Shown in pieces: positions 9,150 to 17,675 of a DNA stretch of 64,000 nucleotides (its first letter is position 1; every line of letters begins with the position of its first letter). Position numbers and translations under genes: made by a program. A model generated the notes under the pieces. The model ran no database searches. It was not told the DNA's origin and saw nothing but the letters and a program-made list of their open reading frames with translations. This DNA is from Corynebacterium felinum (GTDB lineage Bacteria; Actinomycetota; Actinomycetes; Mycobacteriales; Mycobacteriaceae), in the NCBI RefSeq assembly GCF_030408755.1, contig NZ_CP047209.1, positions 1,736,001 to 1,800,000 of the forward strand, written 5' to 3'.

Positions 9150-9902
9150 ATGACCAGAATAGGATTTGGTATTGACGTTGGCGGCTCCGGTATCAAAGGC
9201 GCCCGAGTTGATCTCGACACCGGCGAATTCATCGGTGACCGCATCAAAATTCTCACCCCCAAACCCGCAACCCCTGAAGCCATCGCCCAAACCTGCGCCG
9301 AAATCCTGCGCATTGCACAATGGCACGGCCCCGTCGGCATCACATTGCCTTCGGTGATCAAAAACCAGTTCGTTCTCTCCGCAGCAAACATCGACCCCAG
9401 CTGGATCGGCATCAATGTAGGCGAACTGTTTGCCCAGCATTTAGCAGAACGAGACGTTTGCGTGCTCAACGACGCCGACGCCGCAGGTTTAGCCGAAGCT
9501 CGCTACGGTGTACCTGACGCTGCGAAGGGCGCAACAGTTTTGCTGACTTTCGGCACAGGCATTGGCTCCGCCTTGCTTATCGACGGCGTACTCTACCCCA
9601 ACACTGAACTCGGCCACATGATCGTTGGAGGCAGGGAAGCTGAAAGCTTCGCGTCCTCCGCGGCCAAGGATCGCGACGAAATCGGCTACACCAAATGGGC
9701 TGCGCGCGTATCAGAGGTTTTGTGCGAAATTGAGCGCCTTTTCAACCCTGCCACGTTTATTGTTGGTGGCGGCATTTCACGCAAAGCTGACAAGTGGGTT
9801 CCAAAGCTGAGCTGTAGCACACCGGTAGTACCGGCAAAGCTCCGCAATCGTGCGGGTATTGTGGGCGCGGCGATGGCAGCTGAGCAAAACCTCAAGCCTT
9901 AA
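9150..9902 (+). CDS. ppgK: Polyphosphate glucokinase
   Basis: PpgK phosphorylates glucose using inorganic polyphosphate or ATP. This 250-residue ROK-type kinase starts [20 protein letters not shown], with the phosphate-1 motif in DVGGSGIKG. It continues with [36 protein letters not shown] and the C-terminal [15 protein letters not shown] chose the ATG at 9150 over a TTG at 9129, because the conserved sequence begins at once. It is divergent from suhB and upstream of sigA, as in other Mycobacteriales. It offers a glucose route independent of the PTS. Confidence 0.93.
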   Translation: MTRIGFGIDVGGSGIKGARVDLDTGEFIGDRIKILTPKPATPEAIAQTCAEILRIAQWHGPVGITLPSVIKNQFVLSAANIDPSWIGINVGELFAQHLAERDVCVLNDADAAGLAEARYGVPDAAKGATVLLTFGTGIGSALLIDGVLYPNTELGHMIVGGREAESFASSAAKDRDEIGYTKWAARVSEVLCEIERLFNPATFIVGGGISRKADKWVPKLSCSTPVVPAKLRNRAGIVGAAMAAEQNLKP

Positions 9903-10720
9903 AAAACGCTTCTTAGATTTGTGGCGTAATTTTTGGTGACACCAGCTCACAATTCACCTGTCCACAGAATCAGATTTGTGGGTTGATGGGCGTCACAGCA
10001 TTGGTGCGCCACAGTATCGTATATGCCAGAACGTCACGTACCCATCAACACCTTGACAACCCTCAGTTCCCCAGGGCTTTGGCTACGACCGATCTACTGT
10101 GCCTTTATGTTTCCACCCCCCTATCCACACGGATTGCCCTCGTAGCTAAGCCCCCATTCGATGAACATCGTTTGGGGAGGTTGAGGGTTGTTTTTTCAAG
10201 ATTTTTCTCATCGCGTTTTAGCGATATGCACGGTTGCGCAAGTGACACAACTCGTAAAAAGGTTTGCCCCCGTGACCAAGAAACACTTTTCGTTTCGGCA
10301 AAAATTTAACGAGTGATTTATAATGGCACTTTGTCCAAGGCTAGGAAATATACTTCCCTACCTTTTCAAGCATGATCTTCATCGCATGGTCAAACCCCCA
10401 GGACATCCCACTCACTAACCCTTAGGTATTCTTAAGGTATTGGTTTTCATGGGATCCTGCCATCACTGTGATATTGAAGGACATGGATCGTAGGTCAGCG
10501 CGAAAGCGGGAAGTGCAGCGAGTTTCTACTCATTGATGTGGGAATTTTCTGCACTGGCCCGAAGTTAAAAATTAAAAGTATTAAGTGACATGCCGAAATA
10601 TTCACATTTCTGCTGCACTTTTTCATCATGGTCTTCCAAGCATTGCCTGTACACGGTGTGGGTACGGCAAGGATTGTGAAGATGCTGTGCTGAAACAACG
10701 ACGCCGACGAAGGGGCAACT
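9903..10720. other. Long intergenic region before sigA
   Basis: About 0.8 kb separates ppgK and sigA. It should hold the sigA promoter and leader. It contains a small inverted-repeat element at 10056-10191. A 108-codon frame at 9983-10309 crosses that element and shows no domain or ribosome site. No RNA gene is recognised. Confidence 0.45.
10056..10191. repeat. Small element with inverted ends (possible MITE or IS remnant)
   Basis: ACAACCCTCAGTTCCCCA at 10056-10073 is matched by the reverse complement of 10173-10191 (ACAACCCTCAACCTCCCC), with ten identical outer bases and similarity continuing with a one-base shift. The interior of about 100 bases codes for nothing. The right end, TTGAGGGTTGTTTTTTC, resembles the TTGAGGGTGATTTT inside the 6-kb element. 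Confidence 0.4.
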
Positions 10721-12346
10721 GTGACTGAAACTCCGAAGAAGGCAGCCAAGAAGGTTGCGAAAAAGACTGCACGAAAGGCTGCACGCAAAGTTGCTGCACC
10801 CCGTGCTGCAACTCCAGTTGAATCCTCGGTTGATAGCCCTATTGAAGAGACCGTTTCTTCGCAGGTTTCTGTTTCCGCTGGTGATGACACCGCTATCACA
10901 GTTGTGAAAAAGGTAGCGAAGAAGTCGATTGCCAAGAAAGCCGTGGCAAAGAAGGCGCCGAAGGTTCCGAAGCCAACGTTTAGTCCTGACCTCGATGATG
11001 AGCCGATTTTGGAGCTACCTTCCGAAGAGGAAGAAACTCCTGTAAAGAAAGCTGCCAAGAAGGTTGCTAAGAAGGCAGCGGCGAAGGCGACCAAGAAGAC
11101 CGCAAAGAAAGCTACTGCGAAGAAGCCAGCTGTTGTTGAAGCCACACCAGTGGTAACTGATGATGATCTCGGCTTGGATGACGATGACGACAATCTCGGC
11201 CTCGATGACGACGATGACTTCGGCTTGGATGACGATGACGACGATGACGTTAGTTTCGTCGCCGATATCGACTCTTTCGACGATTCTGAGGAAGACGATG
11301 AAGATTCTGACGAGTCTGACGAAGAAGAGGAAGATGACGGTTCTTCGGTGTGGGACGAGGACGAGTCCGCTGCCCTGCGCCAAGCCCGTAAGGATGCGGA
11401 GCTGACTGCATCCGCTGACTCTGTTCGCGCTTACCTGAAGCAGATCGGCAAGGTTGCCCTGCTGAACGCGGAAGAAGAAGTTTCCCTCGCTAAGCGCATC
11501 GAGGCGGGCCTGTACGCAACCTATCGCATGGAGCAGATGGAAGAGGCGTACAACAAAGGGGATAAGGATGCGAAGCTGACCCCTGCCGTGAAGCGTGATC
11601 TGCGTGCGATTGCCCGTGATGGACGTAAGGCAAAGAACCACCTGTTGGAAGCAAACCTTCGTCTTGTTGTTTCTTTGGCCAAGCGTTACACCGGCCGTGG
11701 CATGGCTTTCCTTGACCTTATTCAGGAAGGAAACCTCGGTTTGATCCGTGCAGTTGAGAAATTCGACTACACCAAGGGTTATAAGTTCTCCACCTACGCC
11801 ACCTGGTGGATCCGTCAGGCCATCACTCGTGCAATGGCCGACCAGGCCCGAACCATCCGCATCCCAGTGCACATGGTGGAAGTGATCAACAAGCTGGGTC
11901 GTATTCAGCGCGAATTGCTGCAGGATCTCGGCCGTGAACCAACCCCTCAGGAACTGGCTAAGGAGATGGATATCTCCGAGGAAAAGGTTCTGGAAATTCA
12001 GCAGTACGCGCGTGAGCCTATTTCTCTCGACCAGACCATTGGCGATGAAGGCGACTCGCAGCTGGGTGACTTCATTGAGGATTCCGAAGCCGTAATAGCA
12101 GTTGATGCTGTGTCCTTCACCTTGCTGCAGGATCAACTCCAAGATGTTTTGCACACGCTGTCTGAGCGTGAAGCAGGTGTGGTGAAGTTGCGCTTCGGTC
12201 TGACCGATGGCATGCCTCGCACTTTAGACGAAATTGGTCAGGTTTACGGTGTTACTCGTGAACGTATCCGCCAGATTGAGTCGAAGACCATGTCGAAGCT
12301 GCGCCACCCATCGCGTTCCCAAGTGCTGCGCGACTACCTCGACTAG
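10721..12346 (+). CDS. sigA: Primary RNA polymerase sigma factor SigA
   Basis: This is the housekeeping sigma factor, 541 residues. Residues 1-130 are rich in Lys and Ala ([18 protein letters not shown]), like a histone tail. An acidic part with repeated LGLDDDDD units follows to about 205. Region 1.2 begins near 222 ([17 protein letters not shown]). The core region 2 has [19 protein letters not shown] and [13 protein letters not shown]. Regions 3 and 4 follow, the latter with the -35-binding helix-turn-helix [20 protein letters not shown]. The start is GTG at 10721 after GAAGGGGC. It is paralogous to sigB 8 kb downstream, as in related genera. Confidence 0.97.
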   Translation: MTETPKKAAKKVAKKTARKAARKVAAPRAATPVESSVDSPIEETVSSQVSVSAGDDTAITVVKKVAKKSIAKKAVAKKAPKVPKPTFSPDLDDEPILELPSEEEETPVKKAAKKVAKKAAAKATKKTAKKATAKKPAVVEATPVVTDDDLGLDDDDDNLGLDDDDDFGLDDDDDDDVSFVADIDSFDDSEEDDEDSDESDEEEEDDGSSVWDEDESAALRQARKDAELTASADSVRAYLKQIGKVALLNAEEEVSLAKRIEAGLYATYRMEQMEEAYNKGDKDAKLTPAVKRDLRAIARDGRKAKNHLLEANLRLVVSLAKRYTGRGMAFLDLIQEGNLGLIRAVEKFDYTKGYKFSTYATWWIRQAITRAMADQARTIRIPVHMVEVINKLGRIQRELLQDLGREPTPQELAKEMDISEEKVLEIQQYAREPISLDQTIGDEGDSQLGDFIEDSEAVIAVDAVSFTLLQDQLQDVLHTLSEREAGVVKLRFGLTDGMPRTLDEIGQVYGVTRERIRQIESKTMSKLRHPSRSQVLRDYLD

Positions 12347-12382
12347 GAACTTCAAGTAACACCTGGCGTTTCAAACATAAAA

Positions 12383-12433
12383 CGCACAAGAGTAAAAGTG
12401 TGGGCATATCGCCCACACTTTTACTCTTGTGCG
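12383..12433 (+). terminator. Terminator hairpin after sigA
   Basis: A perfect 23-bp stem (12383-12405 with 12411-12433) encloses a five-base loop. Its arms contain runs AAAAGTG and CACTTTT. It lies 37 bases after the sigA stop and can act in both directions against the convergent gene at 12615. Confidence 0.85.
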
Positions 12434-12508
12434 CACTCCGCCCTTTTTACCTCTTTCTCCCCCCCTCCTACACTATTGAGCTTTATCTTTTTCCCCTTTG
12501 AACAACTC

Positions 12509-12559
12509 AGCCGGTGGTCTGGGTTCGCGAACGTTTCGTTCAACCCCACACCACCGGCT
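12509..12559. repeat. Imperfect inverted repeat between sigA and the DUF418 gene
   Basis: AGCCGGTGGT (12509-12518) pairs with ACCACCGGCT (12550-12559), and an inner TGGGTT/AACCC pair extends it. There is no clear T tract. It may serve as the 3' end signal of the minus-strand DUF418 gene. Confidence 0.4.
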
Positions 12560-12614
12560 GCGCACATCTTGAATGTGACTCTTCGTTCATGTGCCAGGTA
12601 AAACGGTAGAAATC

Positions 12615-14000
12615 CTAGTGAGTGCTTTCCTCCGGTGGATACCCAGGATATGTACCAGGTTGCGTATGCGGCTGCGAAAAGCCTTCACGGTCATTAACAC
12701 TATGTGGCGGCATCGTGCGTGCAGTCGGCCCCTGAACCCCCTCAGCAGGGGGCTGAGTTGGTGGGTTCACCATTGCCTGTGAAGCCTGCATCCTCTCAGA
12801 CTGTGCTGCCGGTGGTAGTGGTGTGCCATAGCCCAATGCGCGGTGCACGATTTCAAATGGCCCACGCTTACCGCTGAAAGCCCACAGGTTGGCAAAAATT
12901 AAGGTACCAACCCACACCAGTGCTGAAACTACAGTGACCATAGCTGCACCGGCGTCGAATCCTATCCCTAAACCGTAGTTGGCCACAAAAATGCCAAACA
13001 AAACGGACTGAAGAATATAGCCAGTCATGCTCATCGCACCGAGCCGAGTAATCATGGTGACCGGCCACGCGGACTGCCAGTTATTCCGCGCAAGAAAACG
13101 GCAAATATACAGTGCCGCAACTACAAAGCCTGGGCCCGAGAGAAAGCCCACGGTGTTGTTCAGCGCCCACCACCACGAAACACCCGGGATGAACCCAGCC
13201 TGCGACAAACCCAAGGGAAGTCCGATGCCCACAATGATTGCCGCGGTCACCCACATGCAGGGTTTGAGAAAACGCTCATACGGTTCCGGATTAGCCAGCA
13301 TCCCACGTCGGCCAGCAATAAATCCAATAATGATCAGTGGCCCAATCATGGGAACAACGAGGACTGCCCCAAAAATGCCAAACAATAGCTGCAAAAACCC
13401 AGGTTTCAGCTGCCCTTGAAAATAGGTGGAAGAATCAGTGACAAGTCCGCCTGCAACCTGCATTCCATCCCCTAACCCGAAGAATCCAAAACTCAGAGCA
13501 ATGAGGGGAAGGGACACTGCCCACACGATCACCGCAATGCGCACAAGCCTTTTGTCACTTAATGCCAGCATGAAAATTACCACGAGCGCGATCAAACCGT
13601 AGGTAAACATGATGTCACCCCAGAACAGAAAAACAGTGTGTACTGCACCGAACGCAACCAAAGCGCCATAACGGCGCAAAAGTTGCCCACGTGTTTCGCG
13701 CACACTGTAGCCCTTATTTAATTGGCGAATCATAATCATGCCAATGCCATAGCCCAGCAATGTAGCAAACATAGGCAAGCCACGGACATGCGCAAACATG
13801 GCGCTGAAAATCACGGCAGTTTTATCCACCATAGAACCATCAACAATCAAACCACTGGTCGTTGCTCCCGGTGCTGAGGAGTCCGGACTTGTCGCCCACG
13901 CTGTTAAACCATTGGCAATGGCAATACCCAACAGCGCAATTCCACGCGCAAAGTCTGGGGTGAGCAAGCGTTGTTGCTTCTCTAAATTTTGGGAACTCAA
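12615..14000 (-). CDS. DUF418 family integral membrane protein
   Basis: This is a polytopic membrane protein of about 461 residues with some nine to eleven helices. The family-typical opening is RLLTPDFARGIALLGIAIAN. Other marks are FATLLGYGIGMIMIRQL, RRYGALVAFGAVHTVFLFWGDI and the late MTGYILQSVLFGIF. The last 60 residues are a Pro/Gln-rich cytoplasmic tail (PPTQPPAEGVQ). DUF418 proteins are related to acyltransferase-3-like membrane proteins, and the substrate is unknown. I prefer the TTG at 13998-14000 behind GAGAAGAG. The frame is open to a GTG at 14051. The gene is convergent with sigA. Confidence 0.8.
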   Translation of the reverse strand: MSSQNLEKQQRLLTPDFARGIALLGIAIANGLTAWATSPDSSAPGATTSGLIVDGSMVDKTAVIFSAMFAHVRGLPMFATLLGYGIGMIMIRQLNKGYSVRETRGQLLRRYGALVAFGAVHTVFLFWGDIMFTYGLIALVVIFMLALSDKRLVRIAVIVWAVSLPLIALSFGFFGLGDGMQVAGGLVTDSSTYFQGQLKPGFLQLLFGIFGAVLVVPMIGPLIIIGFIAGRRGMLANPEPYERFLKPCMWVTAAIIVGIGLPLGLSQAGFIPGVSWWWALNNTVGFLSGPGFVVAALYICRFLARNNWQSAWPVTMITRLGAMSMTGYILQSVLFGIFVANYGLGIGFDAGAAMVTVVSALVWVGTLIFANLWAFSGKRGPFEIVHRALGYGTPLPPAAQSERMQASQAMVNPPTQPPAEGVQGPTARTMPPHSVNDREGFSQPHTQPGTYPGYPPEESTH

Positions 14001-14121
14001 ATCTTTAACACTCTTCTCTAAATAAGACACACAAAAGGGGCACTTCAGCACCAGTGCTACCGGCGAGATGTACCCCTCGTGATTTCATTCCCATTAATGG
14101 GAATGATCAGCAAAACAACAA

Positions 14122-14589
14122 TTAAGAAAGCTCGCGCTGTTTTTGCTCAAGATTGTCCATGATGCACTGTTGCTGCTCTTGTGGATTAGTCAGGTGAGAA
14201 CACTCGGTGATTGCATCACCGGCAAAATAAAACACCACGAACAAAAGCACGACAGAAATAACCAGTACAAGAATCGACAGAATCAAACCGCCAACAGCCA
14301 TACCCTTACGTGCGTTGCCTGGAGCAAACTTCTTGGCCTTTACTAGGCCAATGATGCTCAAAATCAAACCAACAATCGCAGGTGCCCACGCGAGAGCCGT
14401 ACCGATAAAAGAAATGAGTGCAACGACAGCGATCACACTGACAATCAAACCGGCCAAGGCCAAGCCATTTTTAGCAACAGGGTCAACACCAGAGGCTAGA
14501 TACTGATCATTGAAACCAGCATCGAAGTTCTGGGAATTATAGGCAGGAACCTCAGGAGAACCATAAGGATCATTATTTGGGGTAGTCAT
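14122..14589 (-). CDS. DUF4190-type small membrane protein
   Basis: The product has 155 residues. A Pro/Asn-rich N-terminus (MTTPNNDPYGSPEVPAYNSQ) precedes three hydrophobic helices (GLALAGLIVSVIAVVALISFIGTA, WAPAIVGLILSIIGLVKA, MAVGGLILSILVLVISVVLLFVVFYF). A short tail contains two cysteines (ITECSHLTNPQEQQQC). This fits the DUF4190 pattern of duplicated Gly-rich helices. It reads in the same direction as the DUF418 gene, with about 120 bases between. Function is unknown. Confidence 0.75.
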   Translation of the reverse strand: MTTPNNDPYGSPEVPAYNSQNFDAGFNDQYLASGVDPVAKNGLALAGLIVSVIAVVALISFIGTALAWAPAIVGLILSIIGLVKAKKFAPGNARKGMAVGGLILSILVLVISVVLLFVVFYFAGDAITECSHLTNPQEQQQCIMDNLEQKQRELS

Positions 14590-14916
14590 AAAGTCTCACT
14601 CGCTTTCAGCGGTTCACATTCCACGTCCGCAGAATTAGGGGTTACACATACAACGGCGCTCAAGCCAACACCCAACAATACCGCAAATCGCTGTCAAGTA
14701 CAGAACCCTTTCCACCATCTGGTTGAGAATATTGCCCTAAAAGTCGGCACAAAACTCTAACTTTTAACTAACCCCAATTGCCCGCAAACCCCCAGCGTAC
14801 AGGCGATATCTGAGGGTCGTCGATAAGCTTTTCCTAAACCGTGGAAAAGTTTGGGCAAAAAATTTTTCACTCCACTGTTCACAGTTCAAGAAAAGCAGCA
14901 TTCTAGGACCCTAAGG
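14590..14916. other. Intergenic region upstream of the DUF4190 gene
   Basis: It should contain the promoter of the DUF4190 gene and the 3' end of the helicase gene. A short stem (CTTTTCC at about 14829, GGAAAAG at about 14843) is followed by A/T-rich sequence. Nothing else is recognised. Confidence 0.4.
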
Positions 14917-16635
14917 CTACCAGCGCCGCAAATACTCGATACGTGCTTTCAACTGATCAGCAGTACACATCGCAGTCGGCGGACCCCCGCATTTAGCACG
15001 AACCTCAGTATGGATCGCCCCATGAGGACGCCCCGTACGCTGCGCAGTAATAGCAACCAGCGCATTAAGCTCCCGACGCAACTGAGGAATCTCTTTACTG
15101 GCCACCTGCGAATCCTCATCAGATTCGCCCTGTTGAAGCTTCTCTTTTTTATCCTTCTCCGCCTGCGCACGCAACTGCTTCGCCTCTTTTTCCCGGGCAT
15201 CAAGCTGCTCAGCTTGACGCTTGCGAAGCAATTCACGCATCTGATCAGCATCCAGCAACCCAGGCAAACCAAGATAGTCCGCTTCTTCCGCAGAACCAGC
15301 CAAAGTTGCAGTCCCATAGGTCGAACCGTCATAAATCAGCGAATCAAGTTCTGCCTCAGCACCCACCGATTCGTAGCTTTTCTCCAACTCACCCTCGGAT
15401 TCCTTCTTGTTCGCCTGCGCCAACAAGTCGTCATCCCAACCATCCTTTTCACGATGTGGCTTACCCAACACGTGATCACGCGACACTTCAAGCTTCGCCG
15501 CCAAATCTAACAACACCGGAACAGACGGCAAAAACACGCTCGCAGTCTCCCCCGGACGACGCTTACGCACAAAACGCCCAATAGCCTGCGCGAAGAACAA
15601 AGGTGTTGAAGAACTCGTCGCATACACACCCACCGCAAGACGCGGAACATCCACGCCTTCCGACACCATGCGCACCGCAACCATCCACTCATCATCACCA
15701 GCCGAAAACTCTTCGATCCGATCAGACGCACCCGGCTCATCAGAAAGAATCACCGACACCGGCGTAGTACTGAGCGTTTCCAAAATACGGGCATAGGCAC
15801 GAGCCGTCGTCTTATCAGTAGCGATCACCAAACCACCAGCATCAGGAATCACCTTACGCAGCTCCAACAAACGCGTATGCGCAGCCTTCAACACGGCAGG
15901 AATCCAATCACCCTTAGGATCCAACGCAGTCTTCCATGCACGCGCAGTCTGCTCAGGATTCAGCGGCTCACCCAACCTGGCCGCGTATTCTTCACCGGCA
16001 CTCGTACGCCACCGCGCCTCACCGGAATACGCAAGGAACACAACGGGGCGCACCACGCCGTCGGCAAGCGCATCGGAATAGCCATAGGTATGGTCTGCTT
16101 GGGAAACGAGGTGCCCCTGACCATCCTCTTCGTAGCGCACGAAAGGAATCGTGGAATCATCGGATCGGAATGGCGTACCGGTCAGAGCGAGGCGTCGTTC
16201 GACATCGCGGTAGGCTTCTCGGATACCGTCACCCCAGCTTTTTGCATCGCCACCGTGGTGAATCTCGTCCAAGATCACAAGCGAACGCTTCGCTGTAGCA
16301 ACCGCATAGTGCTTGTACGGATGCATGGCCACCTGTGCGTAGGTGACAACCACTCCGTGATATTGGGGATTGACCGCATCCGTGTTTTTAAATGTGGGGT
16401 CAAGTGAAAGCCCCACGCGAGCTGCAGCTTCCGACCACTGAATCTTGAGGTGTTCAGTGGGCACCACAACGATGACACGGTCAACTGTCCGTGCTGCTGT
16501 GAGTTCGGTGGCCACGCGGAGGGCGAATGTTGTTTTACCGGCACCTGGCGTTGCAACCGCGAGGAAGTCTCGCGGTTTGTTCATGAGGTACTTCGTCAGC
16601 GCTTGGCGCTGCCAAACGCGAAGATCACTACTCAC
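14917..16635 (-). CDS. DEAD/DEAH-box superfamily 2 helicase
   Basis: This 572-residue SF2 ATPase has the P-loop ATPGAGKTTFALR near residue 28, the Walker B/DExH box LDEIHHGGD near 122, motif III LTGTPFR near 154, and motif VI AIGRFVRKRRPGE near 360. A charged coiled-coil stretch near 470-510 (EKEAKQLRAQAEKDKKEKL) precedes a short C-terminal domain. The layout resembles the type III restriction/UvrB-like helicase group without a nuclease domain. The GTG start at 16633-16635 shares one base with the DUF3039 stop (TAGTG), so the genes are translationally coupled. The nucleic-acid substrate is unknown. Confidence 0.87.
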   Translation of the reverse strand: MSSDLRVWQRQALTKYLMNKPRDFLAVATPGAGKTTFALRVATELTAARTVDRVIVVVPTEHLKIQWSEAAARVGLSLDPTFKNTDAVNPQYHGVVVTYAQVAMHPYKHYAVATAKRSLVILDEIHHGGDAKSWGDGIREAYRDVERRLALTGTPFRSDDSTIPFVRYEEDGQGHLVSQADHTYGYSDALADGVVRPVVFLAYSGEARWRTSAGEEYAARLGEPLNPEQTARAWKTALDPKGDWIPAVLKAAHTRLLELRKVIPDAGGLVIATDKTTARAYARILETLSTTPVSVILSDEPGASDRIEEFSAGDDEWMVAVRMVSEGVDVPRLAVGVYATSSSTPLFFAQAIGRFVRKRRPGETASVFLPSVPVLLDLAAKLEVSRDHVLGKPHREKDGWDDDLLAQANKKESEGELEKSYESVGAEAELDSLIYDGSTYGTATLAGSAEEADYLGLPGLLDADQMRELLRKRQAEQLDAREKEAKQLRAQAEKDKKEKLQQGESDEDSQVASKEIPQLRRELNALVAITAQRTGRPHGAIHTEVRAKCGGPPTAMCTADQLKARIEYLRRW

Positions 16636-16871
16636 TATTTACGCAGACTCCTATATGCACGCTCGCAGTCGGGGCACACCGGTGATCCAGGTTTAGCCTG
16701 CTTAGTTACAGGGAAGACCTCTCCGCAGAGCGCGACAACCATCCGGCCTGATACAGCCGACTCCACGATTTGATCCTTTTTCACGTAGTGGAAAAACTGA
16801 GGGGTATCGTCATCCGTCGAAATATCTTCGCGAACATCTGGACGTTCAATGGTTTGGGTACTAGTAGTCAC
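16635..16871 (-). CDS. DUF3039 small protein
   Basis: The 78-residue product starts MTTSTQTIERPDVREDISTDDDTPQFFHYVKK by the GTG at 16869-16871, which lies directly after TAGGTAGG. It ends with VALCGEVFPVTKQAKPGSPVCPDCERAYRSLRK. The three cysteines C, CPDC suggest a zinc site. DUF3039 is an actinobacterial family without known function. It sits directly upstream of, and overlaps, the helicase gene, and is divergent from DUF3099. Confidence 0.88.
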   Translation of the reverse strand: MTTSTQTIERPDVREDISTDDDTPQFFHYVKKDQIVESAVSGRMVVALCGEVFPVTKQAKPGSPVCPDCERAYRSLRK

Positions 16872-16929
16872 CCTACCTATATTGCCCCATCGTTCGCTCT
16901 TCGCGCCACGCGGGGCTAGGTTGGTATGT

Positions 16930-17532
16930 ATGGACCCAGATAAAAAACACGGTTCCCGACCTTTTTCTGCTGATGGTTTCAGCCACCACACTCGAAATTC
17001 TGCTGCACAGGATTACGCGCGCACTGAACACGCGGGATTTTTTGATGCCAGCGAGTGTGATGTTGTTGATGTAGACGAAGGTGATTCTTCCAACGCGGGT
17101 GATTCTGGGGCTGGGATTAAGCGGCGAAAGTTGTCGCTGAAGCGTCGCAAGAATGTGATTTTAGTTACCACTGCTGGCCAGTCTGTCAGTGAGAATCGTC
17201 GCAAGCGTGAAAAACAGTACACGTGGATTCAGGGTGTGCGCTTGCCGTTTTTGGTCCTTGCGGCCTTGGCGTACATGTATTTCAATTCGGTGCTTATTGC
17301 ATCGGTGTTGTTTATTATTTCGGTGCCGTTGCCTTGGATTGCTGTGGTGATCGCTAATGGCGTGGGTGAGCCTCGAGATTCGCGAGCACCGGCAGTGTAT
17401 AAACCGGCCGCGATTCGCGCGCAGATGGCCTCGCAGATTCACGCTTCCTCGCAGCAAAGTGTTGGCGGTGGGCCATTGTCCTTGCCAAGCGTGCGGGATG
17501 ATTCTGTAGTGGATTCAGACGACGTTTCCTAG
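16930..17532 (+). CDS. DUF3099 membrane protein
   Basis: The product has 200 residues from the ATG at 16930. A polar N-terminus of about 60 residues precedes the conserved core (VILVTTAGQSVSENRRKREKQYTWIQGVRLPFLVLAAL) with two hydrophobic helices, LPFLVLAALAYMYF and VLIASVLFIISVPLPWIAVVIAN. A disordered tail follows. DUF3099 proteins are actinobacterial and of unknown function. The frame is open upstream to 16849, but that overlaps the DUF3039 start. Confidence 0.85.
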   Translation: MDPDKKHGSRPFSADGFSHHTRNSAAQDYARTEHAGFFDASECDVVDVDEGDSSNAGDSGAGIKRRKLSLKRRKNVILVTTAGQSVSENRRKREKQYTWIQGVRLPFLVLAALAYMYFNSVLIASVLFIISVPLPWIAVVIANGVGEPRDSRAPAVYKPAAIRAQMASQIHASSQQSVGGGPLSLPSVRDDSVVDSDDVS

Positions 17533-17675
17533 CTCAGCTCGCTGACTAGGTTTGCGGATAGTAATGTAGGTGCGTATTTTCTCCTACAGCTTCGTCGCAA
17601 TGCCTAGATTCTTTGCGGTTGGTGTTCGTGGGGGGTTTTGATTGTTGTTGCTGGTGCGTGTTGGGGAGTTTAAAG

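Noticed and set aside
8916..9440. N-terminal extension of suhB by up to 175 codons
   Set aside because: It would run antisense through most of the start of ppgK; the family domain begins after the GTG at 8915.
11015..12154. 379-codon open frame on the strand opposite sigA
   Set aside because: It lies wholly antisense to a certain gene, has low-complexity Val/Ile repeats from the Asp codons, and shows no domain.
14851..15510. 219-codon frame opposite the SF2 helicase gene
   Set aside because: Antisense to the helicase C-terminus, without ribosome site or domain.
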